NCBI GenBank assembly: GCA_044356745.1
Contig: JBIKVP010000081.1
Coordinates: 1 to 8,421, forward strand
Source: JBIKVP01 sp044356745
Lineage (GTDB): Bacteria > Pseudomonadota > Alphaproteobacteria > Rhizobiales > Beijerinckiaceae
Reading direction: 5' to 3'
DNA length: 8,421 nt
The notes beneath the pieces are model-generated. The model searched no databases and had not been told where the DNA came from. It saw only the letters and a list, made by a program, of their open reading frames with translations. Shown here in pieces: positions 1 to 5,512 of the stretch; the stretch's first letter is position 1, and every line of letters starts with the position of its first letter. The position numbers and the translations under genes are program-made.

Positions 1-117
1 TTCGTGAAGGCCATCCTTGGCTTCCTGAATACCACTTTTCCGCAAAAAGCACGATTATGGGTTGACCGCCTATCCGATAACTTCAAAATACTTCAGACAC
101 CAACTCTTCAAATGTGA
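1..117 (+). CDS. IS630-family transposase, C-terminal end (partial, enters from the left)
   Basis: The frame is open from base 1 to a TGA at 115-117 and gives 38 residues. They match the C-terminal end of IS630/Tc1-like DDE transposases: an AILGFLNTTFP segment, then a tryptophan-containing helix, then SDNFKIL. In the family this tail follows the last catalytic residue of the DDE domain, and F..AI..F......P....DNF.. is its usual pattern. The stop codon falls inside the terminal inverted repeat (97-126), as is common in compact insertion sequences. The catalytic domain lies outside the window, so it cannot be judged whether the whole element is intact. A transposase of the same type starts at 8363, which supports the assignment. 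Confidence 0.75.
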   Translation, partial: FVKAILGFLNTTFPQKARLWVDRLSDNFKILQTPTLQM

Positions 118-126
118 GGGGTATAA
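97..126 (+). repeat. IS630-type terminal inverted repeat, right end of left element
   Basis: The stretch reads CCAACTCTTCA, five variable bases, then GAGGGGTATAA. Its reverse complement matches 8296-8325 at 11 of 11 bases in TTATACCCCTC and at 11 of 11 in TGAAGAGTTGG, with the same 5-base variable gap. One copy lies at the 3' end of a transposase reading frame and the other just 5' of a transposase start, in opposite orientation. That is what the right and left ends of one IS type should look like. The TATA at the edge is compatible with the TA target duplication of this family; the exact boundary is ambiguous because the end itself contains TA. Confidence 0.8.
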
Positions 127-163
127 ACAAATTAGTGTCAGAAATCTCGACCCCAGCCAGATT

Positions 164-481
164 TTATGCCGCACAAATCTGACGCCACTCAGCAAGTGCG
201 ACGGTTCGATGTTCCTTGAAGACTGTTGTTGAAGTGAGGTTTCTTTGTCCATTGAAGTGATTGTGGATCGAGCCGTGAAGCGCGGCAAATTTTTGCAGAC
301 GTCGCATTCGCCGGAACCGGAGCATGGCTCGTTCCCGTCGTCGAAAGGGTTGATGCGAATTCTCGCCCCGATTGTTCAACCAACGGCCGACCTCTCGTTT
401 ATTTATTACCCCTAAAACCTTGAGTGCAGCGCCGTATGATCTCAGGTGACGTTTTGAAATAGCGGAAGATGGGTGAGTTGC
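164..481 (-). pseudogene. IS6-family transposase remnant (C-terminal part)
   Basis: The minus-strand frame closes with TAA at 166-164 and is open back to a TGA at 484-482. It gives LRSYGAALKVLG, then GRWLNNRGENSHQPFRRRE, then RAMLRFRRMRRLQKFAA, then HNHFN, and ends in EWRQICAA. This is the recognisable C-terminal third of IS6/IS26-type DDE transposases; the glutamate of RGENSHQ is the third catalytic residue. Upstream of LRSYG, where the family has the second catalytic aspartate (TD), the sequence reads SKRH, so homology seems to break near 445-450. There is no start codon, N-terminal helix-turn-helix or first aspartate. The right IS630 end sits 37 bp beyond the stop, so the IS6 end was probably lost or displaced by that insertion. 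It cannot be active. Confidence 0.8.
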
Positions 482-544
482 TCATGCCTTACGGCTAGCG
501 GCATGAACCATCAGCAGCAAGCCAAATTTCCTCTGACAGTGCCC

Positions 545-589
545 CTTGATCAGGACTTCAACTCGCTTGACGCTCAGCGCGAGGCATGT
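545..589 (+). pseudogene. Possible scrap of a serine site-specific recombinase N-terminus
   Basis: In the plus frame these bases encode LDQDFNSLDAQREAC. That closely matches the stretch just after the catalytic serine region in large serine recombinases, where the family reads roughly (E/D)QDFNSLDAQREACEAYI. On both sides the similarity stops: no YxRVS catalytic motif precedes it and no AYI..Q helix follows. The frame happens to stay open into the hydrolase, so a gene caller would fuse it to that protein from a GTG at 473. I read it as a fragment of decayed mobile DNA. It is short, so chance resemblance is possible, though 15 consecutive family-like residues make that less likely. Confidence 0.45.
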
Positions 590-682
590 GATGCAGACAG
601 CATCAATGTGGTGCTGGAACAAAACGCCAAGGTAGACTACAGTCGAGGGGCACGGTTATCGTGTGGCAGGGAGAGCTTCAAC

Positions 683-2635
683 ATGGACCACGCGCAAATT
701 CTAGCCCTGATCGCAGCCCTCTCCGGCACGCCGGATGTTGATCCGTTTGCGCCATTGCGCGCCGCGGCAGCTAAGCCGGACGCTGTTGTCAGTCTCGAGC
801 CATGCCCCCGACCGTTGCCTGCCAATGAAATCGAAGGCGTAAGCCTGCTCTGTGGCCGTGTGAAAGTCGCGGAGGATCGCTCGAAACCGAGTGGCAAGAC
901 GGTGTCACTGGCTTTTGCCGTTCTCAAGGCAACCTCGCGTTTCCCGGAGGCTGATCCGGTCATCTATCTGCAAGGCGGGCCCGGTGGCAGTGCGGTGGCA
1001 CAGATTCCGCTGATGGAGCGCATTTTCCGACCCTGGCGGGATCGACGGGATGTCGTGATGTTCGACCAGCGTTCAGCAGGGATTTCGGGTCTCTCGACAA
1101 GCTGCGCGAACATGCTGGCGACCAATGCTTATGACATTGTGCGCCCCGACCCTGCGACAAGCTTGCCAGTCCTTGCCAAGCAATGCGTCAGCGAACTGGA
1201 AAAAGAGGGAGTGCCCCTCGCCGTCTATAACACCACGCAGAACGCGCTTGATGTGCCGCTGGTGGTCAAGGCGCTCGGCTATGGCGATTATAACCTCTAC
1301 GGGATTTCCTACGGCACCAAACTGGCGCTGGAAGTGATGCGCGTCGCCCCCCAAGGGGTGCGCTCGGTCATCATTGATGGCGTGGCGCCGTCCTGGATCA
1401 ATCTCTACAACTCGTTTGCGCTCAAGAATGACGAGGCTGTGCAGATCGTGGTTGATCAATGCGCGGCGGACAAGGCATGCAACGACGCCTATCCCGACCT
1501 TGGTCGCATCTTCAACGAAACCTTCGATAAGGCTGCGAAGGGCGAAATTGTCTTCCAGGGCCAGAAGATGTCTGTTGAAGGCGTCGCAGCGCCCATCATC
1601 AGCCGCAATGGGAAATACAATTCAGCGCCGATCACCCGTTTCATCCCAGCCTATGTTTACGAGCTCTGGCGCGGCAAGGAAATGCCGACCGTCGAGCTTC
1701 TGAGCGCCGCCAAACTCGACATACCGAAAGCAGACGATGCGGCGGTGCTCAAGTCTGCCGGTAAGCTCGATGCCGGGCAGCAGGCGCTGATCCAGCAACT
1801 CCTCGATAATGCCGCGATCACCGGCCGCGCCGAAACCAGTTCGGCCCGCTCGATCGCAGCCCTTCGGGATGCGGATGAAAACACGCGCGCGCTCGGCCCG
1901 CTGGTGGGTCTGTTCGATCAGGAACTGGAGAGCGCGCTGCGCGAGGCTCTTCGCGTGGACAGAAGCAAGGCGCAAAGCGTGCTGGCTGATTACACGGCGA
2001 TGCAGACGACCCGGCCTAGCAAGGAGGTCTTGCAGGCTTTTGTCGACAAGCACACCGATGGCGCGGCCAAATCACGGCTTTCAAGCCTGATCACTGGGAT
2101 GAATGAGAAAGAACTGCAAGGCTCCTTCACGATCATTCGGCGCGACAGCCTCAAATCATTCATGCCGTTCTTCAACCAGTTCTTCCTTGATGTGTACGCC
2201 TGCCAGGAAGACATGCCACGTTCCTCCTTCGAGGGATATCAGGCCACAATCGCCACGATGAAATACCCGCGCATCGGCGCGCTGACCGATCAGCTTGCCA
2301 AAGGGTTTTTCGAGGCTTGCGCACAGTTCAAGCCGCAACCGCGCGAAAACTGGCATGTCCCCGTGCAATCCAGCATTCCGACGCTTTCGTTTGGCAGCCT
2401 GTTTGATATCCAGACACCGCCAAGCTGGGCGAAGGCCGCCATCGAAAAGCTAACAAACGCACATGCCTTCATGATCCCCGAGGCGGGACATGGCGCCCTT
2501 ATCTATCAACCATGCGTGGGCGAAATGGGTGTGGCGTTCATCGACAACCCGAAGCGCCGCTTCGACAACTCCTGTGCTGAGAGCATCAAGATCGATTGGC
2601 ATATCGCGCCGTGGGTTACGTCACAGGCGAGGTGA
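683..2635 (+). CDS. TAP-like alpha/beta hydrolase (peptidase S33-type)
   Basis: This is a serine hydrolase of the alpha/beta fold, related to the tripeptidyl aminopeptidase/proline iminopeptidase group. The substrate cannot be told. Residues are counted from ATG 683 (650 aa). An oxyanion-type QGGPGG lies at 97-102, a DQRSAG strand-turn at about 128-133, and the nucleophile elbow GISYG at 207-211 with Ser209. A long helical insertion follows. The C-terminal TAP-like region has GSLFDIQTPP with the probable acid Asp575 and EAGHGA with His603, so the triad looks complete. I chose ATG 683 because GGGAG sits 9 nt upstream. The frame stays open back to a GTG at 473 (720 aa), but that extra part overlaps an IS6 remnant and holds a recombinase-like scrap. 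Family members are usually exported; here the N-terminus has only a weak hydrophobic stretch (ILALIAAL) with no basic start, so the signal peptide may be damaged. The gene is clearly richer in GC than the scp/tat block and is probably acquired. Confidence 0.8.
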   Translation: MDHAQILALIAALSGTPDVDPFAPLRAAAAKPDAVVSLEPCPRPLPANEIEGVSLLCGRVKVAEDRSKPSGKTVSLAFAVLKATSRFPEADPVIYLQGGPGGSAVAQIPLMERIFRPWRDRRDVVMFDQRSAGISGLSTSCANMLATNAYDIVRPDPATSLPVLAKQCVSELEKEGVPLAVYNTTQNALDVPLVVKALGYGDYNLYGISYGTKLALEVMRVAPQGVRSVIIDGVAPSWINLYNSFALKNDEAVQIVVDQCAADKACNDAYPDLGRIFNETFDKAAKGEIVFQGQKMSVEGVAAPIISRNGKYNSAPITRFIPAYVYELWRGKEMPTVELLSAAKLDIPKADDAAVLKSAGKLDAGQQALIQQLLDNAAITGRAETSSARSIAALRDADENTRALGPLVGLFDQELESALREALRVDRSKAQSVLADYTAMQTTRPSKEVLQAFVDKHTDGAAKSRLSSLITGMNEKELQGSFTIIRRDSLKSFMPFFNQFFLDVYACQEDMPRSSFEGYQATIATMKYPRIGALTDQLAKGFFEACAQFKPQPRENWHVPVQSSIPTLSFGSLFDIQTPPSWAKAAIEKLTNAHAFMIPEAGHGALIYQPCVGEMGVAFIDNPKRRFDNSCAESIKIDWHIAPWVTSQAR

Positions 2636-2697
2636 ATCGGAGACGCGAACCCGACACACAAGTGTTCCCGCGAAACGGAGAGAGTTTCTGCGCAAAT

Positions 2698-2730
2698 GGC
2701 GGGAGAGGTGGCCGCCTAACAAGGGTTTTT
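2698..2730 (+). terminator. Possible weak terminator after the hydrolase
   Basis: GGCGG (2698-2702) can pair with CCGCC (2712-2716) across a 9-nt loop, and a run of six T follows at 2726-2731. The gap of about 9 nt between stem and T-run is longer than usual, so this is only a candidate. It lies about 60 bp after the hydrolase stop and no other gene is visible between them. Confidence 0.25.
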
Positions 2731-2759
2731 TGAGGGGTGTTACGGGTGGGGAAGGGTGC

Positions 2760-2803
2760 TTTATAAAATATAAATATCGTTGAATATCAGATACTTAACG
2801 ATA
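2760..2803 (-). terminator. Possible terminator after tRNA-Ser
   Basis: Read on the minus strand, TATCGTT (2803-2797) pairs perfectly with AACGATA (2781-2775) over a 15-nt loop, and a T-rich tract TTTATATTTTAT follows. It begins 6 nt beyond the encoded CCA of the tRNA gene. The stem is short and AT-rich, so termination strength is uncertain. A second, overlapping fold (TTAAC/GTTAA at 2795-2808) is also possible. Confidence 0.35.
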
Positions 2804-2808
2804 GTTAA

Positions 2809-2899
2809 TGGCGGAGACGGAGGGATTCGAACCCTCGATACCGGATTAGGGTATGCTCATTTAGCAAACGAGTGCCTTCAGCCTCTCGGCCACGTCTCC
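2809..2899 (-). tRNA. tRNA-Ser (anticodon GCU), CCA encoded
   Basis: The minus strand folds as a class II tRNA. The acceptor stem is GGAGACG (2899-2893) with CGTCTCC (2819-2813). The D arm starts GGCCGAGAGGC. The anticodon arm is CTCGT-TTGCTAA-ATGAG with anticodon GCT at 2865-2863, reading AGC/AGU serine codons. A long variable arm is followed by a T arm GAGGG-TTCGAAT-CCCTC. The discriminator is G at 2812, and CCA is encoded at 2811-2809. The body is 88 nt without CCA, normal for a long-variable-arm serine tRNA. Its first 12 nt (2899-2888) form the start of the 88-bp tandem repeat that fills its 5' flank. The gene looks intact. Confidence 0.97.
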
Positions 2900-3170
2900 A
2901 AACTTTAAAACTCATCTATCAACAAGGCCGAGAGGTTTTTCTCTACACGGTTTTTGCAGAACAAAAACCTATGCTGGCCACGTCTCCAAACTTTAAAACT
3001 CATCTATCAACAAGGCCGAGAGGTTTTTCTCTACACGGTTTTTGCAGAACAAAAACCTATGCTGGCCACGTCTCCAAACTTTAAAACTCATCTATCAACA
3101 AGGCCGAGAAGTTTTTCTCTAAACAGTGTTTGCACAGCAAAACATATGTTGGCCGTATCTGTAAACTTAA
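2888..3170. repeat. 88-bp tandem repeat array in the tRNA-Ser 5' flank
   Basis: Units begin with ggccacgtctcc at 2888, 2976 and 3064; a decayed start (ggccgtatctg) lies at 3151. The first two units are identical over 88 of 88 bases. The third is identical for its first 46 bases and then diverges, and is 87 bp long. Each of the first three units copies the first 12 nt of tRNA-Ser, then about 26 bp of AT-rich sequence, then GGCCGAGAGG (plus strand; A for G at one base in unit 3). Next comes a hairpin GGTTTTTG-cagaa-CAAAAACC (2949-2969 in unit 1). A small AGAG/CTCT hairpin and GGCC at both ends could give a branched RNA fold. There are no spacers between units and no protein-coding frame, because 88 is not a multiple of 3. 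If the tRNA promoter lies beyond the array, the whole array is pre-tRNA leader. Confidence 0.95.
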
Positions 3171-3190
3171 AAGGAGGCATAACGCCTCCT
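3168..3190 (-). terminator. Rho-independent terminator after the PCuAC gene
   Basis: Read on the minus strand, AGGAGGC (3190-3184), loop GTTAT, GCCTCCT (3178-3172) form a perfect 7-bp GC-rich stem running into TTTTAAG. It sits about 40 bp after the PCuAC stop codon. It probably ends the minus-strand transcript and separates it from the tRNA-Ser unit. Confidence 0.75.
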
Positions 3191-3230
3191 ATCAATTCTT
3201 GCAACTCTTAACCGCAGATTACAGTGAAAA

Positions 3231-3767
3231 TCAATGAACGTGTTTTTTGCCAGATTGTTTAACCGTGCCTGTCATGATTTCCGCTGGCCGATTTGTTGTG
3301 TGAGCGGCTTGTTTTGATCCGTCATTTTGCACTTCAAATTCAACATCAACTTTACCAGCTTTTTCAAACTCAAGCGTGCCTTTGATTTTATCCCCAGCCT
3401 GAATTTGACGTTTCAGACCAATAAACATGACGTGATAACCGTTAGGGCGCATCTCTAACATGCCGCCCGGCCAGATTTCCACGCCCATGACAGCGCGCAT
3501 GCGGACGATGCCGCCATCACGCGCCGTTTCATGAATTTCAACACGCTCGGCTATATCTGATGAAGCTGTCATCAAACGATCTAGCTCACGCCCTTTGTTG
3601 CGAATAATTACATAACCCGCCCCAGTACTTGCCCCAGCTTGTGTAGGAGTCGTCCAAGGGTGATCAACTTGCAAACCGCCAACTACATAATCATGTGAAC
3701 TGGCTGGCAAAACGGATGCGGCGATGAATGTGAGAGCGCCAACTGCCTTGAACAGAAACGATGTCAT
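3231..3767 (-). CDS. Periplasmic copper chaperone PCuA(C)
   Basis: This 178-aa protein is a periplasmic Cu(I) carrier. Family members deliver copper to the CuA/CuB centres of cytochrome oxidase, often together with SenC/Sco proteins. An N-terminal Sec-type signal peptide is clear: a lysine at residue 7, then a hydrophobic run, with probable cleavage after PASS (21-24). The full metal motif H-X10-M-X21-H-X-M is present as His79, Met90, His112 and Met114, inside the beta-rich PCuAC domain (about 30-146). A polar tail follows (147-178), ending KKHVH; its extra histidines might add metal affinity, which is inference. A GAGGA ribosome site lies about 9 nt before the ATG. It follows tatC by 105 bp and is closed by the hairpin at 3168-3190. 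It may share the tat transcript or use its own promoter; I saw no convincing one. No twin-arginine motif is present, so it is not an obvious Tat substrate. Confidence 0.93.
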   Translation of the reverse strand: MTSFLFKAVGALTFIAASVLPASSHDYVVGGLQVDHPWTTPTQAGASTGAGYVIIRNKGRELDRLMTASSDIAERVEIHETARDGGIVRMRAVMGVEIWPGGMLEMRPNGYHVMFIGLKRQIQAGDKIKGTLEFEKAGKVDVEFEVQNDGSKQAAHTTNRPAEIMTGTVKQSGKKHVH

Positions 3768-3872
3768 CTGAATATCCTCTTCGTAAGATGCAAAATCAAA
3801 AAAGCCGAATCATTGCTTAATACTTTGTAATCTTCGCGCCTATTTCTAAAGATTTCTACACTTTTAATGCGC

Positions 3873-4691
3873 TTATTCGATTATTTCTACTTTTTCAATG
3901 CCACGCTTTTTCTCAATCATTTTCACAGCCCACACACTCATTTCATAAAGTAAACAAGTTGGAATAGCGAGAATGAGCATACTGATCGCATCGGGAGGAG
4001 TGAGAATCGCCGCTAATCCAAAAACAATGACAATCGCATACCGACGCTTATCACTTAAAAACGCAGCACTCACGATTCCCATCTGCCCAAGGAGGGTTAA
4101 AATCACAGGGAGCTGAAAACAAATACCAAACGCAAAAATAAGGGTCATAATGAGTGAGAGATAATCACTCACTTTCGGCAACAGCTCAATAGTTGCTATA
4201 CTGTTAGGTTCTATTTGCTGCATCCCAAGCGAAAATTTCATCAACAAGGGCACAGCAAAAAAATAAACAATCAGTGCACCAATAAGGAAAAAGACAGGGG
4301 TTGCAATCAGATAGGGCAAAAATGCATTGCGTTCATTTTTATATAATCCAGGTGCAACAAACAGATAAATCTGCGTTGCTATCACGGGAAAGGCTAAAAA
4401 GGCTGCACCAAACGCCGCAACATGAATTTGTGTGAAAAAATATTCAAGTGGCCCAGTATAAATTAGCTTCGCATCTAACCCCATGTTCTTGGCGACAGAA
4501 GCATAAGGCCATACCAGAACATTATAAATTGGCTTGGCGAGAGCAAAGCAAATAAAAAACATCACAATAAACGCTGCAAAAGCCTTAATGAGACGCGATC
4601 GTAATTCCGTTAAATGCTCAACCAATGGCGCACGCGATGCATCAATATCATCGGCTTTAGCTTCAACAGCAGGGATGGATTGCTTCGCCAT
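3873..4691 (-). CDS. tatC: Sec-independent protein translocase subunit TatC
   Basis: TatC is the polytopic inner-membrane receptor of the twin-arginine pathway; with TatB it binds RR signal peptides of folded exported proteins. The 272-aa product has six hydrophobic segments (about 35-53, 88-112, 127-150, 175-202, 217-231, 235-255). The cytosolic N-terminal signature EHLTELR lies at 25-31. Also present are the first periplasmic-loop P-L-E-Y-F region (81-85), KNER with conserved Glu120, Pro148, and TPPD at 231-234. Length is normal. The frame can also start at GTG 4694. I prefer ATG 4691 because it overlaps the tatB stop as TGATG, which suggests translational coupling; AAGGA upstream suits either start. 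The gene completes a tatABC set on one strand. Confidence 0.95.
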   Translation of the reverse strand: MAKQSIPAVEAKADDIDASRAPLVEHLTELRSRLIKAFAAFIVMFFICFALAKPIYNVLVWPYASVAKNMGLDAKLIYTGPLEYFFTQIHVAAFGAAFLAFPVIATQIYLFVAPGLYKNERNAFLPYLIATPVFFLIGALIVYFFAVPLLMKFSLGMQQIEPNSIATIELLPKVSDYLSLIMTLIFAFGICFQLPVILTLLGQMGIVSAAFLSDKRRYAIVIVFGLAAILTPPDAISMLILAIPTCLLYEMSVWAVKMIEKKRGIEKVEIIE

Positions 4692-5209
4692 CACGCTGAT
4701 GTTCCTTGGCGTCTAATAGATGCATATTTTGCTTTTCGTAATTTTGAAGGCGTTGTAACGCGGGGTTTTGGTTTAGCATGAGATAAGCGCTCTCGCTCTG
4801 TTTGCGATCGCATCACTATTTTAGGCGCGGGGTGAACGAACGGAAGACTTTGATCAATCCCTTCAAGAGGGTCATAAAACGGTATTTGATCTGGTTCTTG
4901 ATATTTTTCAGACTCTTGGAAAGAATCGTTCACCTGTTTTGCAATGTCATGAAGTGGATTTTTTTGAGAGAGCTGACGCACTGATGCCGTGATATGATCA
5001 ACGGGATCACGCAATGTTTTAGAAATGTTATGCACATCCGCATCACGGATAGCATCGTGAAATTGCCCCTGAAATTCACCAGCCATGCGCTTAAGTTTAG
5101 CTGTCGCTTGACCCGCGCTTTTAAGCACTCCGGGTAAGTCTTTAGGGCCAATCACAATAAGTGCAACACCCCCTAAGAGCAGCATTTCTCCCCAGCTAAT
5201 GTCAAACAT
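4691..5209 (-). CDS. tatB: Sec-independent protein translocase subunit TatB
   Basis: TatB partners TatC in the substrate-recognition complex of the twin-arginine translocase. The 172-aa protein begins MFDISWGEMLLLGGVALIV, with the conserved Glu8 in its single N-terminal membrane helix (about 6-20). The GPKDLP hinge follows at 21-26, then a long amphipathic helix (27 to about 60). The region after residue 100 is polar and proline-rich with a basic end, typical of the poorly conserved TatB tail. The FDISW start and the GPKDLP hinge separate it from TatA. It lies 26 bp after tatA and overlaps tatC. The ribosome site before ATG 5209 is weak (ACGAG), so coupling to tatA translation is possible. 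Confidence 0.95.
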   Translation of the reverse strand: MFDISWGEMLLLGGVALIVIGPKDLPGVLKSAGQATAKLKRMAGEFQGQFHDAIRDADVHNISKTLRDPVDHITASVRQLSQKNPLHDIAKQVNDSFQESEKYQEPDQIPFYDPLEGIDQSLPFVHPAPKIVMRSQTERERLSHAKPKPRVTTPSKLRKAKYASIRRQGTSA

Positions 5210-5235
5210 GGCGTGATGCTCGTTTTAGTGTGTCC

Positions 5236-5469
5236 TTAACCCGCGTTCTTGGTGTCTTTATGGGTATTTACGGATTGAGATGCATTATGTTCAAGTGTTT
5301 TTGGTGTCGGGTTAGCGTCTGTAGAAGCCGTCTCTTCCTCAGAGAGCCCTTTTTTGAACGCCTTGATACCTTTGGCAAAATCTCCCATCAACTCAGAAAT
5401 CTTGCCACGTCCAAACAGAAGAAGCGCAACGATGAGAAAAAGCAAAATATGTTGCCAGCCTAAACCCAT
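5236..5469 (-). CDS. tatA: Sec-independent protein translocase subunit TatA
   Basis: TatA multimerises to form the size-variable translocation site of the twin-arginine system. The 77-aa protein has one N-terminal membrane helix (about 6-19) with GWQH ahead of it, an FGRGKISELMG hinge (19-29) and a basic amphipathic helix (DFAKGIKAFKKG, 30-41). The acidic and polar tail is short. FGRGKISELMGDFAKGIK is the classic alphaproteobacterial TatA pattern. AAGGA lies about 10 nt before the ATG. The 43-bp gap to the upstream ABC gene shows no clear terminator, so tatABC may be read from the scp transcript. Confidence 0.96.
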   Translation of the reverse strand: MGLGWQHILLFLIVALLLFGRGKISELMGDFAKGIKAFKKGLSEEETASTDANPTPKTLEHNASQSVNTHKDTKNAG

Positions 5470-5512
5470 GATAAAAAAATCCTTACACGAATAATTTCAA
5501 TGTGCTTGCAAG

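Noticed and set aside
1073..2053. Minus-strand frames opposite the hydrolase (1073-1459, 1622-2053)
   Set aside because: Long antisense frames are expected in GC-rich coding DNA. They show no recognisable motif.
2638..2652. Possible attachment-site duplicate of the tRNA-Ser 3' end (cggagacg, then cgaaccc)
   Set aside because: Only 8 bp match 2812-2819 contiguously; the second match (cgaaccc) has a different spacing than in the tRNA. Too short for an integration scar, and no integrase gene is seen.
2888..3170. CRISPR array
   Set aside because: Units are contiguous 88-bp tandem copies with no unique spacers and no cas genes nearby.
2872..3211. Two overlapping plus-strand frames (2872-3084 and 2954-3211) that repeat the same peptide
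   Set aside because: They are translations of the 88-bp tandem repeat, which shifts frame with each unit, and the first begins inside the tRNA gene. No ribosome site or independent protein evidence.
3768..3872. Terminator and promoter between tatC and the PCuAC gene
   Set aside because: Only a 4-bp AAGC/GCTT stem before six T on the minus strand, and no convincing -35/-10 pair. Too weak to annotate.
5230..5463. Plus-strand frame opposite tatA
   Set aside because: It is the shadow of tatA, which has clear family motifs. No supporting start signal.
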